Shown: positions 15,729-22,706 of the stretch, in pieces
Layout of the letters: every line of letters begins with the position of its first letter
Numbering within the stretch: the stretch's first letter is position 1
Position numbers and translations under genes: made by a program
Assembly: GCA_036273715.1 (NCBI GenBank)
Contig: DASUHB010000055.1
Span: 1-41,353, forward strand
From: Gemmatimonadaceae bacterium
Lineage (GTDB): Bacteria > Gemmatimonadota > Gemmatimonadetes > Gemmatimonadales > Gemmatimonadaceae
Direction: 5' to 3'
Length of the DNA stretch: 41,353 bases
Notes under the pieces: generated by a model
Databases searched by the model: none
Told to the model about the DNA's origin: nothing
The model's input: only the letters and a program-made list of their open reading frames with translations

Positions 15729-16613
15729 TCACGCCACGCTGAAATACACCGCCCCGCCGAGAATCAGGACACCGCCCGCGATCGCCAGGCTGCCCAATAC
15801 ATCGTGCAGCACGATCACGCCTAAAATAGCGCCGACGAGCGGCTCCAGATTGACGAATATGCCCGCGCGCGACGCCGGCACGCGTTTGAGACCCCAGTTC
15901 CAGAGCAGCGTCGTGGCGGCGGTCACCAACAATCCCTGCGCCACGACCGCCAGCCACGCGCGACGCGAATAATGCACAGGCGGGATACCATGGATGGCGA
16001 CGACCGCTACTGCCAGCATTGCCGTGCCGATCCAATACACGACTACCGTCACCATTACTGCTGCATGGTGTCGCATGAGCCGCTTCGAAATCAGGATCCA
16101 TCCGATGGCGGCAACCATCGACGCGACCACCAGCAGGTCGCCCAGCGCGCTCGCCTGCGTCGCGCCCGAGCGCGTCGTACTCGAAAACGCAATCAAGGCC
16201 GCGCCGACACTCGACGCCAGGAGCGCGAACCACCCTTGCCTTCGCAACCGCTCGCCCGAGAAGATCGCGGCCGCGACCGCGAGCAGCATCGGCAACGACG
16301 CGACCATGAGCGAGGCGTGCGACACGCTGGTGAGCGCCAGCCCCTCGAACTGGACGAGATACTGGATCGGTACGCCCAACACCGCGGCGCCTAACACCCA
16401 CCCCCACTCGGTCCGGTCGAAGCGCGATCGAAAGAAGAAAGCGCACGGCACCAACACGGCGCAGCCGACCACGAAGCGAAACAGGACCATGTCGGCGACG
16501 GGCATCTCGGTCAAGGCGATTTTGCCGAGCAGGAAGCCCGTGCCCCAAACGGAGCCGGCCGTGGCCAACGCAATCGTCGGCAGGAAGCGGTGCGCCCGCA
16601 TGTCGTTAGCCAT
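15729..16613 (-). CDS. EamA/DMT-family membrane transporter
   Basis: 294 residues with ten hydrophobic segments arranged as two EamA halves. The first half begins ATAGSVWGTGFLLGKIAL and has FRFVVGCAVLVPCAFFF. The second begins near ALGDLLVVASMVAAIGWIL and ends VNLEPLVGAILGVIVLHDVLGSLAIAGGVLILGG, with the conserved E-P-L motif of the family. DMT transporters export amino acids, metabolites or drugs; the substrate cannot be predicted here. The ATG at 16613 is used, with ATG four codons later as an alternative; neither has a clear ribosome binding site. It is on the same strand as the MarR gene with an 80-bp gap that holds the MarR operator, so it is probably a separate transcript. Confidence 0.9.
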   Translation of the reverse strand: MANDMRAHRFLPTIALATAGSVWGTGFLLGKIALTEMPVADMVLFRFVVGCAVLVPCAFFFRSRFDRTEWGWVLGAAVLGVPIQYLVQFEGLALTSVSHASLMVASLPMLLAVAAAIFSGERLRRQGWFALLASSVGAALIAFSSTTRSGATQASALGDLLVVASMVAAIGWILISKRLMRHHAAVMVTVVVYWIGTAMLAVAVVAIHGIPPVHYSRRAWLAVVAQGLLVTAATTLLWNWGLKRVPASRAGIFVNLEPLVGAILGVIVLHDVLGSLAIAGGVLILGGAVYFSVA

Positions 16614-16705
16614 TGGCGCGCGTCGGACCCCTCCCGGATCCCACCGCCCGCCCGAACAACGGATGCGCTATTCTTGATTCATCCGAACCCTTGCCTGACG
16701 GGCGC

Positions 16706-16939
16706 ATGACATCGCTGACGCTGCGTGTGAAAGTGAAACCGAGGTCCAACACCACGTCGCTCACCCAGTCGCCGGATGGAACGTGGGTGGCGCGCCTCAG
16801 GTCGCCCCCGGTGGATGGGAAGGCCAACGACGAACTCATTGCGTTGGTCGCCGAGCAGTTTCGGTGCCGTAAGGCGGACGTCCGCATCGCCGCCGGCGCG
16901 ACCGCTCGCATGAAACGGCTCACGATCGACCTGTCCTGA
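16706..16939 (+). CDS. yggU: DUF167/YggU-family protein
   Basis: 77 residues matching the small YggU/DUF167 domain over its full length: LRVKVKPRSNTTSLTQSPDG, then ARLRSPPVDGKANDELIALVAEQF and VRIAAGATARMKRLTID. The V-K-P-R-[SA] and P-[VP]-[DE]-G-K-A-N signatures are diagnostic. The molecular function is not established; the fold is alpha/beta. An upstream extension in the same frame to 16613 lacks family similarity, so the ATG at 16706 is chosen. The gene lies alone between the divergent EamA gene and the convergent TetR gene. Confidence 0.9.
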   Translation: MTSLTLRVKVKPRSNTTSLTQSPDGTWVARLRSPPVDGKANDELIALVAEQFRCRKADVRIAAGATARMKRLTIDLS

Positions 16940-16993
16940 ACTCGGTGCGATGTCGCGCTCGCACCGGCAGGCCGCATCCCGCGCGACGCGCGG

Positions 16994-17602
16994 TCACGCC
17001 GGCGACGACGCCAACTGTCCGAGCAAGCTGTGCGCCGCAGTCAGATACTCGTCGATGTCGAACCGCGGATCGATGATCGATTGGATCGCGCACCCCTTGA
17101 TGAAGCTCACCGCGAGGCCCGCGAGTCCCGCGGGCTGGACGCTCCCGAACCGCCCGGGCTCGGCCCGGAGGATCTCGTCGGCCATTGGCCGGAACGCCTC
17201 GCGATAGCGGCCGAGCTCGGCGCGCATCTTCCGCCGGATCTCGGGATGGCGCGTGCCTAACAACCAGTACTCGAAGAAGAGCCGGATGCGCCTGGGCTCG
17301 CTGGACAGGCGATGCATCTCGCGCTCGAGAAGCGCCAGGAGCCGCTCGAGCGGGCTCGGAAGGGCGGCGATGTCGTCGGTCACGTGCAGCACCGTGGTCG
17401 TGGACAGAAGCCAGTCCAGGAGTGCGACGAGGAGGTGCTCCCTGGTCTTGAAGTGGAACAGCACCAGGCCCGCGCTCAGATGCGCGCGCTCCGCCACCAG
17501 GCGGGTGGTCAGCCCGTCGAGTCCGCGGCGAGCCGCCACGTCGAACGCCGCGGCGATGATCTGCGCACGTCGTTCCTCTTCGGGCGCCTTGGTTCCCGGC
17601 AT
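16994..17602 (-). CDS. TetR-family regulator, BetI-like
   Basis: 202 residues. The N-terminal TetR helix-turn-helix reads RRAQIIAAAFDVAARRGLDG, then LTTRLVAERAHLSAGLVLFHFKTREHLL. The C-terminal ligand domain (LFFEYWLLGTRHPEIRRKM, ending GCAIQSIIDPRFDIDEYL) resembles the BetI/TetR_C_6 type. The start at 17602 has AGAGGAG on the minus strand 8 bases upstream; an in-frame ATG at 17668 lies between the start and the operator sites and is less likely. Two 18-bp ATTGA/ATTAA-N8-TCAAT sites, matching the known BetI operator pattern, lie at 17669-17718 between this gene and the divergent SulP gene, so it probably represses both. No choline pathway gene is near, so the ligand is unknown. Confidence 0.9.
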   Translation of the reverse strand: MPGTKAPEEERRAQIIAAAFDVAARRGLDGLTTRLVAERAHLSAGLVLFHFKTREHLLVALLDWLLSTTTVLHVTDDIAALPSPLERLLALLEREMHRLSSEPRRIRLFFEYWLLGTRHPEIRRKMRAELGRYREAFRPMADEILRAEPGRFGSVQPAGLAGLAVSFIKGCAIQSIIDPRFDIDEYLTAAHSLLGQLASSPA

Positions 17603-17668
17603 GTCGCTGCTCCTCTGCAAGACCGTGATCGTTCCACGCGATCCCGACGGCTCGACCGCTCGCCCCAT

Positions 17669-17686
17669 ATTGACTCCCCGTTCAAT
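17669..17686. promoter_or_regulatory. BetI-like operator, site 1
   Basis: ATTGACTCCCCGTTCAAT: ATTGA and TCAAT half-sites 8 bp apart. It overlaps a TTGACT that could be the -35 box of the SulP promoter. Site 2, with the same half-site spacing, starts 32 bp further on. Confidence 0.55.
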
Positions 17687-17700
17687 GATTCGTCAATATC

Positions 17701-17718
17701 ATTAAACAGCCGCTCAAT
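17701..17718. promoter_or_regulatory. BetI-like operator, site 2
   Basis: ATTAAACAGCCGCTCAAT: same layout as site 1 with one half-site change (ATTAA for ATTGA). The 32-bp offset, about three helical turns, puts both sites on one DNA face. Confidence 0.5.
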
Positions 17719-17781
17719 GCAGGCCGCGCGACCGCGCGGCCGCGTGCGCGGCATTCTTCGTTTGCCCCCCGAGGTATCGGC

Positions 17782-19440
17782 GTGCTGCTGCCCAAAAGTG
17801 TGACGACCCTCAAGACGTACACGAGGGAGCAGTTTCTGGCCGACACCGCCGCCGGCGTCATCGTCGGCATCGTCGCGCTGCCGCTCGCGATCGCCTTCGC
17901 CATCGCCAGCGGCGTCACACCCGACCGCGGCCTCTACACCGCCATCGTCGCCGGCTTCCTCATCTCCGCGTTAGGCGGGAGCCGGGTGCAGATCGGCGGG
18001 CCGACGGGCGCGTTCATCGTCATCGTGTACGGGATCGTGCAGCAGTACGGCGTCGACGGACTCCTGGTCGCCACGATGATCGCGGGCGTGCTGTTGATTG
18101 CGTTGGGCGTGGCCAAGTTAGGAGGCGCGATCAAGTTCATCCCCTTCCCGGTCACGATCGGCTTCACGAGCGGCATCGCCCTCATCATCTTCTCGAGCCA
18201 GGTCAAGGACTTCCTCGGCCTCCGCATGGGCGCCGTCCCGGCGGACTTCTTTCCCAAGTGGAGCGCGTTCCTCCATCACCTGGCGAGCGCCAACCCGTGG
18301 GCCGTCGGGTTGTCGATGGGCTCGATGCTGATCATGGTGTTCTGGCCGCGCGTGAGTCGCCGCATCCCGGGGCCATTCGTGGCGCTCATCGTCACCACCG
18401 TCGCCGCGCACGTGCTGCGCATGCCTGTCGACACCATCGGCAGCCGCTTCGGCGCGCTCGACATCGGCCTGCCCCACCCCGTGCTCCCCCACATCGCGTG
18501 GACCACGATGCGGGGTCTCGTGCAGCCGGCGGTCGCGATCGCGCTGCTGGCAGCGATCGAGTCGCTGCTCTCCGCCGTCGTCGCCGACGGCATGATCGGC
18601 GGACGGCATCGCTCCAACATGGAGCTGGTGGCGCAGGGCATCGCGAACATTGCCTCGCCGATCTTTGGCGGCATTCCGGCGACGGGCGCGATCGCGCGCA
18701 CGGCGACCAACGTGAAGAACGGCGGCCGGACGCCCGTCGCCGGGATGGTGCATGCCGTGACGCTGCTGCTCATCACGGTGGCCTTCGGCCGGTGGGCCGA
18801 GTTGATTCCGTTAGCCACGCTCGCGGCGATTCTCGTCGTCGTTGCCTACCACATGAGCGAGTGGCGCACCTTCAAAGCCGAGCTCCGCGCGCCCAAGAGC
18901 GACGTGGTCGTGATGCTGCTCACCTTTGGCCTAACGGTGGCCGTCGACCTGACGGTCGCGATCGAGGTCGGCATCGTCACCGCGGTGTTCCTGTTCATGC
19001 GGCGCATGTCCGAGGTGACCAACGTGGGCGCGGTGACGCGCGAGTTCGGCGAGCCGCGGGAGGAGGATGAGACCGACGCCGACCGGGCGCGCCGTCGCCG
19101 GCTGCCCCCCGGTGTCGAGATCTACGAGATCAACGGGCCATTTTTCTTCGGCGCCGCCGAAAAATTCAAGGACACGCTCGCCGCCGTGGCGCGCAATCCC
19201 AAGGTGCTCATCATCCGGCTGCGCAACGTGCCGGCGATCGATTCGACGGGACTCAACGCATTCAAGGATCTGGTGCGCCGCACGCGGCACGAGGGCACGC
19301 TCGTCCTGCTCTCCGATGTGCATGCCCAACCGATGGTCGCACTCGGCCGCTCAGCGCTGCTCGACGAGTTAGGCGAGGAGAACGTATTCGGCGACATCGA
19401 CGCGGCGCTCGATCGCGCGGCGGCGTACGTCACGGATTAG
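17782..19440 (+). CDS. SulP-family anion transporter with STAS domain
   Basis: 552 residues. The membrane part has the SulP signature region AGVIVGIVALPLAIAFAIASG and GPTGAFIVIVYGIV, with conserved inner motifs such as FTSGIALIIFSSQVKDFLGL and GIPATGAIARTATNVKNGGRTP. After the last helix, a cytoplasmic STAS domain (about 440-552) begins PPGVEIYEINGPFFFGAAEKF and contains RLRNVPAIDSTGLNAFKDLV. Family members carry sulfate, bicarbonate or dicarboxylates; the ion cannot be assigned. The start is GTG 17782 with GAGG 7 bases upstream. It is divergent from the TetR gene and shares its operator region, so expression is probably under TetR control. A short sequence like its 3' end recurs in the remnant at 19677-19735. 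Confidence 0.93.
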   Translation: MLLPKSVTTLKTYTREQFLADTAAGVIVGIVALPLAIAFAIASGVTPDRGLYTAIVAGFLISALGGSRVQIGGPTGAFIVIVYGIVQQYGVDGLLVATMIAGVLLIALGVAKLGGAIKFIPFPVTIGFTSGIALIIFSSQVKDFLGLRMGAVPADFFPKWSAFLHHLASANPWAVGLSMGSMLIMVFWPRVSRRIPGPFVALIVTTVAAHVLRMPVDTIGSRFGALDIGLPHPVLPHIAWTTMRGLVQPAVAIALLAAIESLLSAVVADGMIGGRHRSNMELVAQGIANIASPIFGGIPATGAIARTATNVKNGGRTPVAGMVHAVTLLLITVAFGRWAELIPLATLAAILVVVAYHMSEWRTFKAELRAPKSDVVVMLLTFGLTVAVDLTVAIEVGIVTAVFLFMRRMSEVTNVGAVTREFGEPREEDETDADRARRRRLPPGVEIYEINGPFFFGAAEKFKDTLAAVARNPKVLIIRLRNVPAIDSTGLNAFKDLVRRTRHEGTLVLLSDVHAQPMVALGRSALLDELGEENVFGDIDAALDRAAAYVTD

Positions 19441-19583
19441 TCCGCGCCGCGGAGCATCATGACGCCATAACGTTGCGTGGCTGGCCACGATTCACGTTTC
19501 CCGAAGGCTCGCTAGGGTTCGCGATTCGGGGCTCGCGCCGTCGCGCTTTCGCACGACGATTCCGTGCCGACGATGCATGATTC

Positions 19584-19735
19584 CCGGCCACAACCGGCGG
19601 CGGGTTCCGAATCAGCATAACCAACTGGGAGCAGACGGGGGACGGCTCGGTCCAACTGTCGGTGGACGACGCACTCGACGCGGCCCTGGATTGCGCCGCC
19701 GCCTACGTCGCCGCGCGGGCCGGCCGGTCATCTTG
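19584..19735 (+). pseudogene. chimeric gene remnant: serine hydrolase fragment joined to a SulP-like tail
   Basis: Positions 19593-19676 align without gaps to 21335-21418 in the serine hydrolase gene with about 6 differences in 84 bases. The changes fall mostly at third codon positions (Gly, Arg and Ser codons kept, Met to Ile, Ser to Thr), so the fragment came from a diverged coding paralogue and is not a fresh copy. Directly after, the frame continues as DAALDCAAAYV, close to the SulP C-terminus DAALDRAAAYV at 19400-19430, again with third-position changes, then stops at TGA 19733-19735. An in-frame TGA at 19578 and lack of a start make it non-functional. The serine hydrolase part is firm; the SulP part is short and less certain. 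Confidence 0.6.
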
Positions 19736-19860
19736 AGTGCTTGCGAATCCGCGCCAAACGCGGGACAATTATCGGGCCGCGTCCTGGGCGCCATCCGATA
19801 CAGGCGTCGCCCAAGCACGTCACAACGGGCGCCATGAATTCCACTTAGGAGTTGCCGCAC

Positions 19861-20310
19861 ATGCGCTCAATCACGCTTCTGGCCCTCGCCGCTGCCGCCG
19901 TCACATTCCCTTTCCTCGGCGTGCGCGCGCAGAATGCCTGCGGCCTGGTCACTGTCGCTCAGGTCAGCGCGGTCGCGGGAGGATCGATGCATCAAGCGCC
20001 GGGCCTCGTTAGCACTACCGGCTGTGCGTGGGGCGGCGACGCCGAGACGCCCAAGCGCAGCGTGTCCATCTCGATTCGGCCCTCGTCCGAGTACAACACC
20101 GTCAAGTCCCGACTCGGCTCCATGCTCGTCGCGGTCTCCAGCCTGGGCGACAGTGCGTTCTTCTTCCCCACCAAACACAACAACGTCATGCTGTATGTTC
20201 TCAAGGGAACGCACGTATACGTCGTGACGGTCAGCGTCGCCAATAATACGCTCGAGCAGAATGAGTCCGCCGAAAAGACGCTCGCCGGAGAGATCCTCAC
20301 CCATCTCTGA
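19861..20310 (+). CDS. small secreted protein, DUF3558-like
   Basis: 149 residues. The signal peptide MRSITLLALAAAAVTFPFLG ends at VRAQ before NACGLVTVAQVSAVAGG. A second Cys comes in STTGCAWGG. The pattern N-[AP]-C-x-[LV]-[IV]-T-x-A and the later C-x-[WYF] are shared with the proteins at 9885 and 24832. The rest is a beta-rich domain (SVSISIRP, HVYVVTVSVANNT). AGGAG 9 bases upstream supports the ATG at 19861 over a TTG at 19852. The function is unknown; secretion is well supported. It is followed by the third 45-bp palindrome and the serine hydrolase gene. Confidence 0.8.
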   Translation: MRSITLLALAAAAVTFPFLGVRAQNACGLVTVAQVSAVAGGSMHQAPGLVSTTGCAWGGDAETPKRSVSISIRPSSEYNTVKSRLGSMLVAVSSLGDSAFFFPTKHNNVMLYVLKGTHVYVVTVSVANNTLEQNESAEKTLAGEILTHL

Positions 20311-20403
20311 TTCACATCGACGACACGCCGTTCAGCTGGCGGACGTCCTGGGCTTGTGAGCAGCCCGCACACCGGACCCGGCCACAACAGGGCGTGGCGC
20401 GAG

Positions 20404-20448
20404 CATCATGGAGTTTCTGCCTACTTTGTAGGCAAAAACTCCATGATG
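20404..20448. repeat. 45-bp dispersed palindrome, copy 3
   Basis: Arms 20404-20424 and 20428-20448, loop TTT, one mismatch (a C in the left arm facing A). The right arm is identical to copy 2. It lies 93 bp after the end of the small secreted protein gene and 140 bp before the serine hydrolase start. Confidence 0.88.
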
Positions 20449-20587
20449 GTACGCTGAGACCACCCCGGCCCACGCTGGATGGCTGCCGCCGACAGCGAAG
20501 CGCCTGCGACGCGGAGTGATGCCGATAAGGGCGTATGTCTTCTGGATTTCTCTGGACGGAGCCGATCCGCTGCCGCATGTTACCCGC

Positions 20588-22318
20588 GTGCCCAGATCGT
20601 TCCTCGTCGCGCTCATTCTGTTAGGCGCCGCAGGCGGCGCGGGCGCTCAATCCCCGCGAACCGGGGCGATGCGCACCGCGAGCCCCGCGCCGGTGTTGGA
20701 CCAAGCCCAACGCAGGGCAATCGACGCGATCTTCAAGCCATACGACAAGCCGGCCGTCCCGGGCTGCGCGCTCGGCGTCTTCCGCGATGGGCGCATGGCG
20801 TACGCGCGCGGCTACGGTTGGGCCGACCTCGAGCGCCGCGTACCCATCACGCCTGCCACGCTGTTCGATATCGGCTCCACGTCAAAGCAGTTCGCCGCCG
20901 CCAGCGTCGCGCTGCTGGCGGAAGAGCACAAACTGCGTTTCGACGACGAAGTCCGTAAATACATCCCCGAGCTCCCGGACTACGGCGCGCCGCTCACTAT
21001 CGACAACCTGATGCGGCACACCAGCGGACTGCGTGACTACGCCGGGTTGCTCGTGCTCGCCGGCCACAGCCTGGAGGAAGTCACCACCGATTCCCAGGCG
21101 CTCCACCTGATCGTGCACCAACGCCACCTCAATTTCCCCAGCGGAACACGATTCTCGTACTCCAACACCGGATACTTCCTGCTCTCGGTAATCGTGCAGC
21201 GCGTCAGCGGCATGTCCCTCTCCGACTTCGCGCGCACGCACATTTTTCTGCCGCTCGGCATGACGCACACCGTGTATCGCAACCACTTCGACATGCTGAT
21301 CCCGAACCGCGCGTTAGGCTACGCGCCAGCCCCGACCGGCGGCGGATTCCGGATCAGTATGTCCAACTGGGAGCAGACGGGAGACGGCTCGGTCCAACTG
21401 TCGGTGGACGACGCACTCAAGTGGGACGAGAACTTCTATCATCCGCGCCTCGGCGGCCAGACCATGGTGGACGAGCTCCAGCAGCGCGGGACGTTGTCGA
21501 ACGGCGATTCGATCGGCTACGGCCGCGGATTGTTCCTCGACACGTATCGCGGACTTCGCCGCGTGCAGCATGGCGGCGATTGGATCGGCTATCACGCCGC
21601 ATACGCGCGGTTCCCGGCGCAGCACACGTCGGTCATCGTGCTCTGCAACTCCGACGGCATCTCGCCGGAGCCGTTGGGCGATCGCGTCGCCGACGTCGTG
21701 CTGGCGAAAGCGTTCTCGTCGTCAAAGCCTAACGCAACGGTCGCCGTACGCCCTCGAGCAACGCAGAGTGGCGGGAACCCATCGGTGACGCTGGCCGGCG
21801 GCTATTTCGCGTCAGCCACCGGCGAAGTGTACCGGATCGTGACCCATGACAGTGGCATGGTTGTCGAGTTCGCCGGTCAGTCGTTCCGGCTGCACCGGCA
21901 GGGCCCGCTCGAGTACCGCGTCGCCGCGTTCCCGATTTCCATCACGTTCGTCGCCGACAGCGGCAACGCCGCGACCGCGCTCTGGCTGCGCACTGGACCG
22001 AGCGACAGCCTCGAGGCCCAACGATTTGTTCCCGCCACACCGGATGCGGCCGAGCTCGCGAGTTACGCGGGTCGGTACTACAGCCCGGAGCTCGGAGTCA
22101 CCTGGCCCATCACGTTCGATCACGGCGCACTTACGTTAGGCACGACATCCTCTGAGCTGATGGACATTTCCGGCAAGCTTGTGCCGGCGATGCAGGGAAC
22201 GTTCACGGCGGGAAGTGGAACGCTCCAGTTTGTGCGCGATGCGTCCGGGCGCGTAACCGGGATGACCTTGAGTGCGAGTCGCATGCGCGGCATCGAATTC
22301 GACCGGCTCCCCGACTAG
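20588..22318 (+). CDS. secreted serine hydrolase of the class C beta-lactamase/PBP-like family
   Basis: About 576 residues. With GTG 20588 as start, the signal peptide is PRSFLVALILLGAAGGAGA; starts at GTG 20516 or ATG 20519 would add a 24-residue polar extension. The beta-lactamase-fold domain has S97-x-x-K100 (GSTSKQFAAAS), Y191-S-N193 (FSYSNTGYFLL) and H328-G-G (VQHGGDWIGYHA), the three motifs of AmpC-like hydrolases. Two beta-rich C-terminal domains follow (ATGEVYRIVTHDSGMVVEFA and YAGRYYSPELGVTWPITF). The family includes D-aminopeptidases, esterases and carboxypeptidases, so beta-lactam resistance is not implied. Fragments of paralogues lie at 19584 and 31555. Confidence 0.88.
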   Translation: MPRSFLVALILLGAAGGAGAQSPRTGAMRTASPAPVLDQAQRRAIDAIFKPYDKPAVPGCALGVFRDGRMAYARGYGWADLERRVPITPATLFDIGSTSKQFAAASVALLAEEHKLRFDDEVRKYIPELPDYGAPLTIDNLMRHTSGLRDYAGLLVLAGHSLEEVTTDSQALHLIVHQRHLNFPSGTRFSYSNTGYFLLSVIVQRVSGMSLSDFARTHIFLPLGMTHTVYRNHFDMLIPNRALGYAPAPTGGGFRISMSNWEQTGDGSVQLSVDDALKWDENFYHPRLGGQTMVDELQQRGTLSNGDSIGYGRGLFLDTYRGLRRVQHGGDWIGYHAAYARFPAQHTSVIVLCNSDGISPEPLGDRVADVVLAKAFSSSKPNATVAVRPRATQSGGNPSVTLAGGYFASATGEVYRIVTHDSGMVVEFAGQSFRLHRQGPLEYRVAAFPISITFVADSGNAATALWLRTGPSDSLEAQRFVPATPDAAELASYAGRYYSPELGVTWPITFDHGALTLGTTSSELMDISGKLVPAMQGTFTAGSGTLQFVRDASGRVTGMTLSASRMRGIEFDRLPD

Positions 22319-22706
22319 GGAACGCCGCTCCAGGTCCCGATTGACCGCTGTTCGCGACCCATTGGAAAGATGAGAATTCACAGTCCGGTCAAACCCTCCT
22401 GACGTTCGCGGTGTCCAGCATCCCTAGCTCAACCTCGTCGCGCTAGCCCCTGTCAAACGACCATGAGTGATTTGCTGCAGCTGCTCCGCACAGCGCATCG
22501 CCGTCTGGCCCAGAGCCCCGCGTTGGCAACTCACGAGCCCGAACCGGGCTGTGTTCGCGGCTCCAAGTCCTGATTGCCGGTGTTCAGGGCTCCTGGACGT
22601 CGTCGCTGAATGTGCAACTTGACGTTCGACAGTCGTCTCTGATGCACAGCACGTGGCGCCGACCGCCACTTGGGAGCCGCCTCACTGGCACCGATTTGGA
22701 GACCCT
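22319..22706. other. intergenic region, no gene found
   Basis: About 390 bp between the serine hydrolase and the DUF4139 gene. It is somewhat less GC-rich in places, lacks GTTAGGC motifs and shows no family similarity in any frame. TTGACG at about 22619-22624 could be a -35 box, but no matching -10 box is convincing. Confidence 0.4.

Noticed and set aside
19441-19453. Terminator after the SulP gene
   Set aside because: TCCGCG-C-CGCGGA is a perfect 6-bp inverted repeat but has a single-base spacer and no T tract. Such short GC palindromes are expected by chance.
7524-20448. Possible small proteins containing SRQKLHD encoded by the palindromes
   Set aside because: The shared peptide is only the translation of the 45-bp hairpin repeat in open frames of GC-rich intergenic DNA. 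There are no ribosome binding sites and no similarity outside the repeat.
7524-20448. CRISPR array
   Set aside because: The three repeats are about 6-7 kb apart with genes between them and no spacers or cas genes, so they are dispersed elements.
20588-22318. Antibiotic-resistance beta-lactamase
   Set aside because: The S-x-x-K, Y-S-N and H-G-G motifs fit the wider serine hydrolase family. The two extra C-terminal domains point to a peptidase or esterase role, and resistance cannot be inferred.
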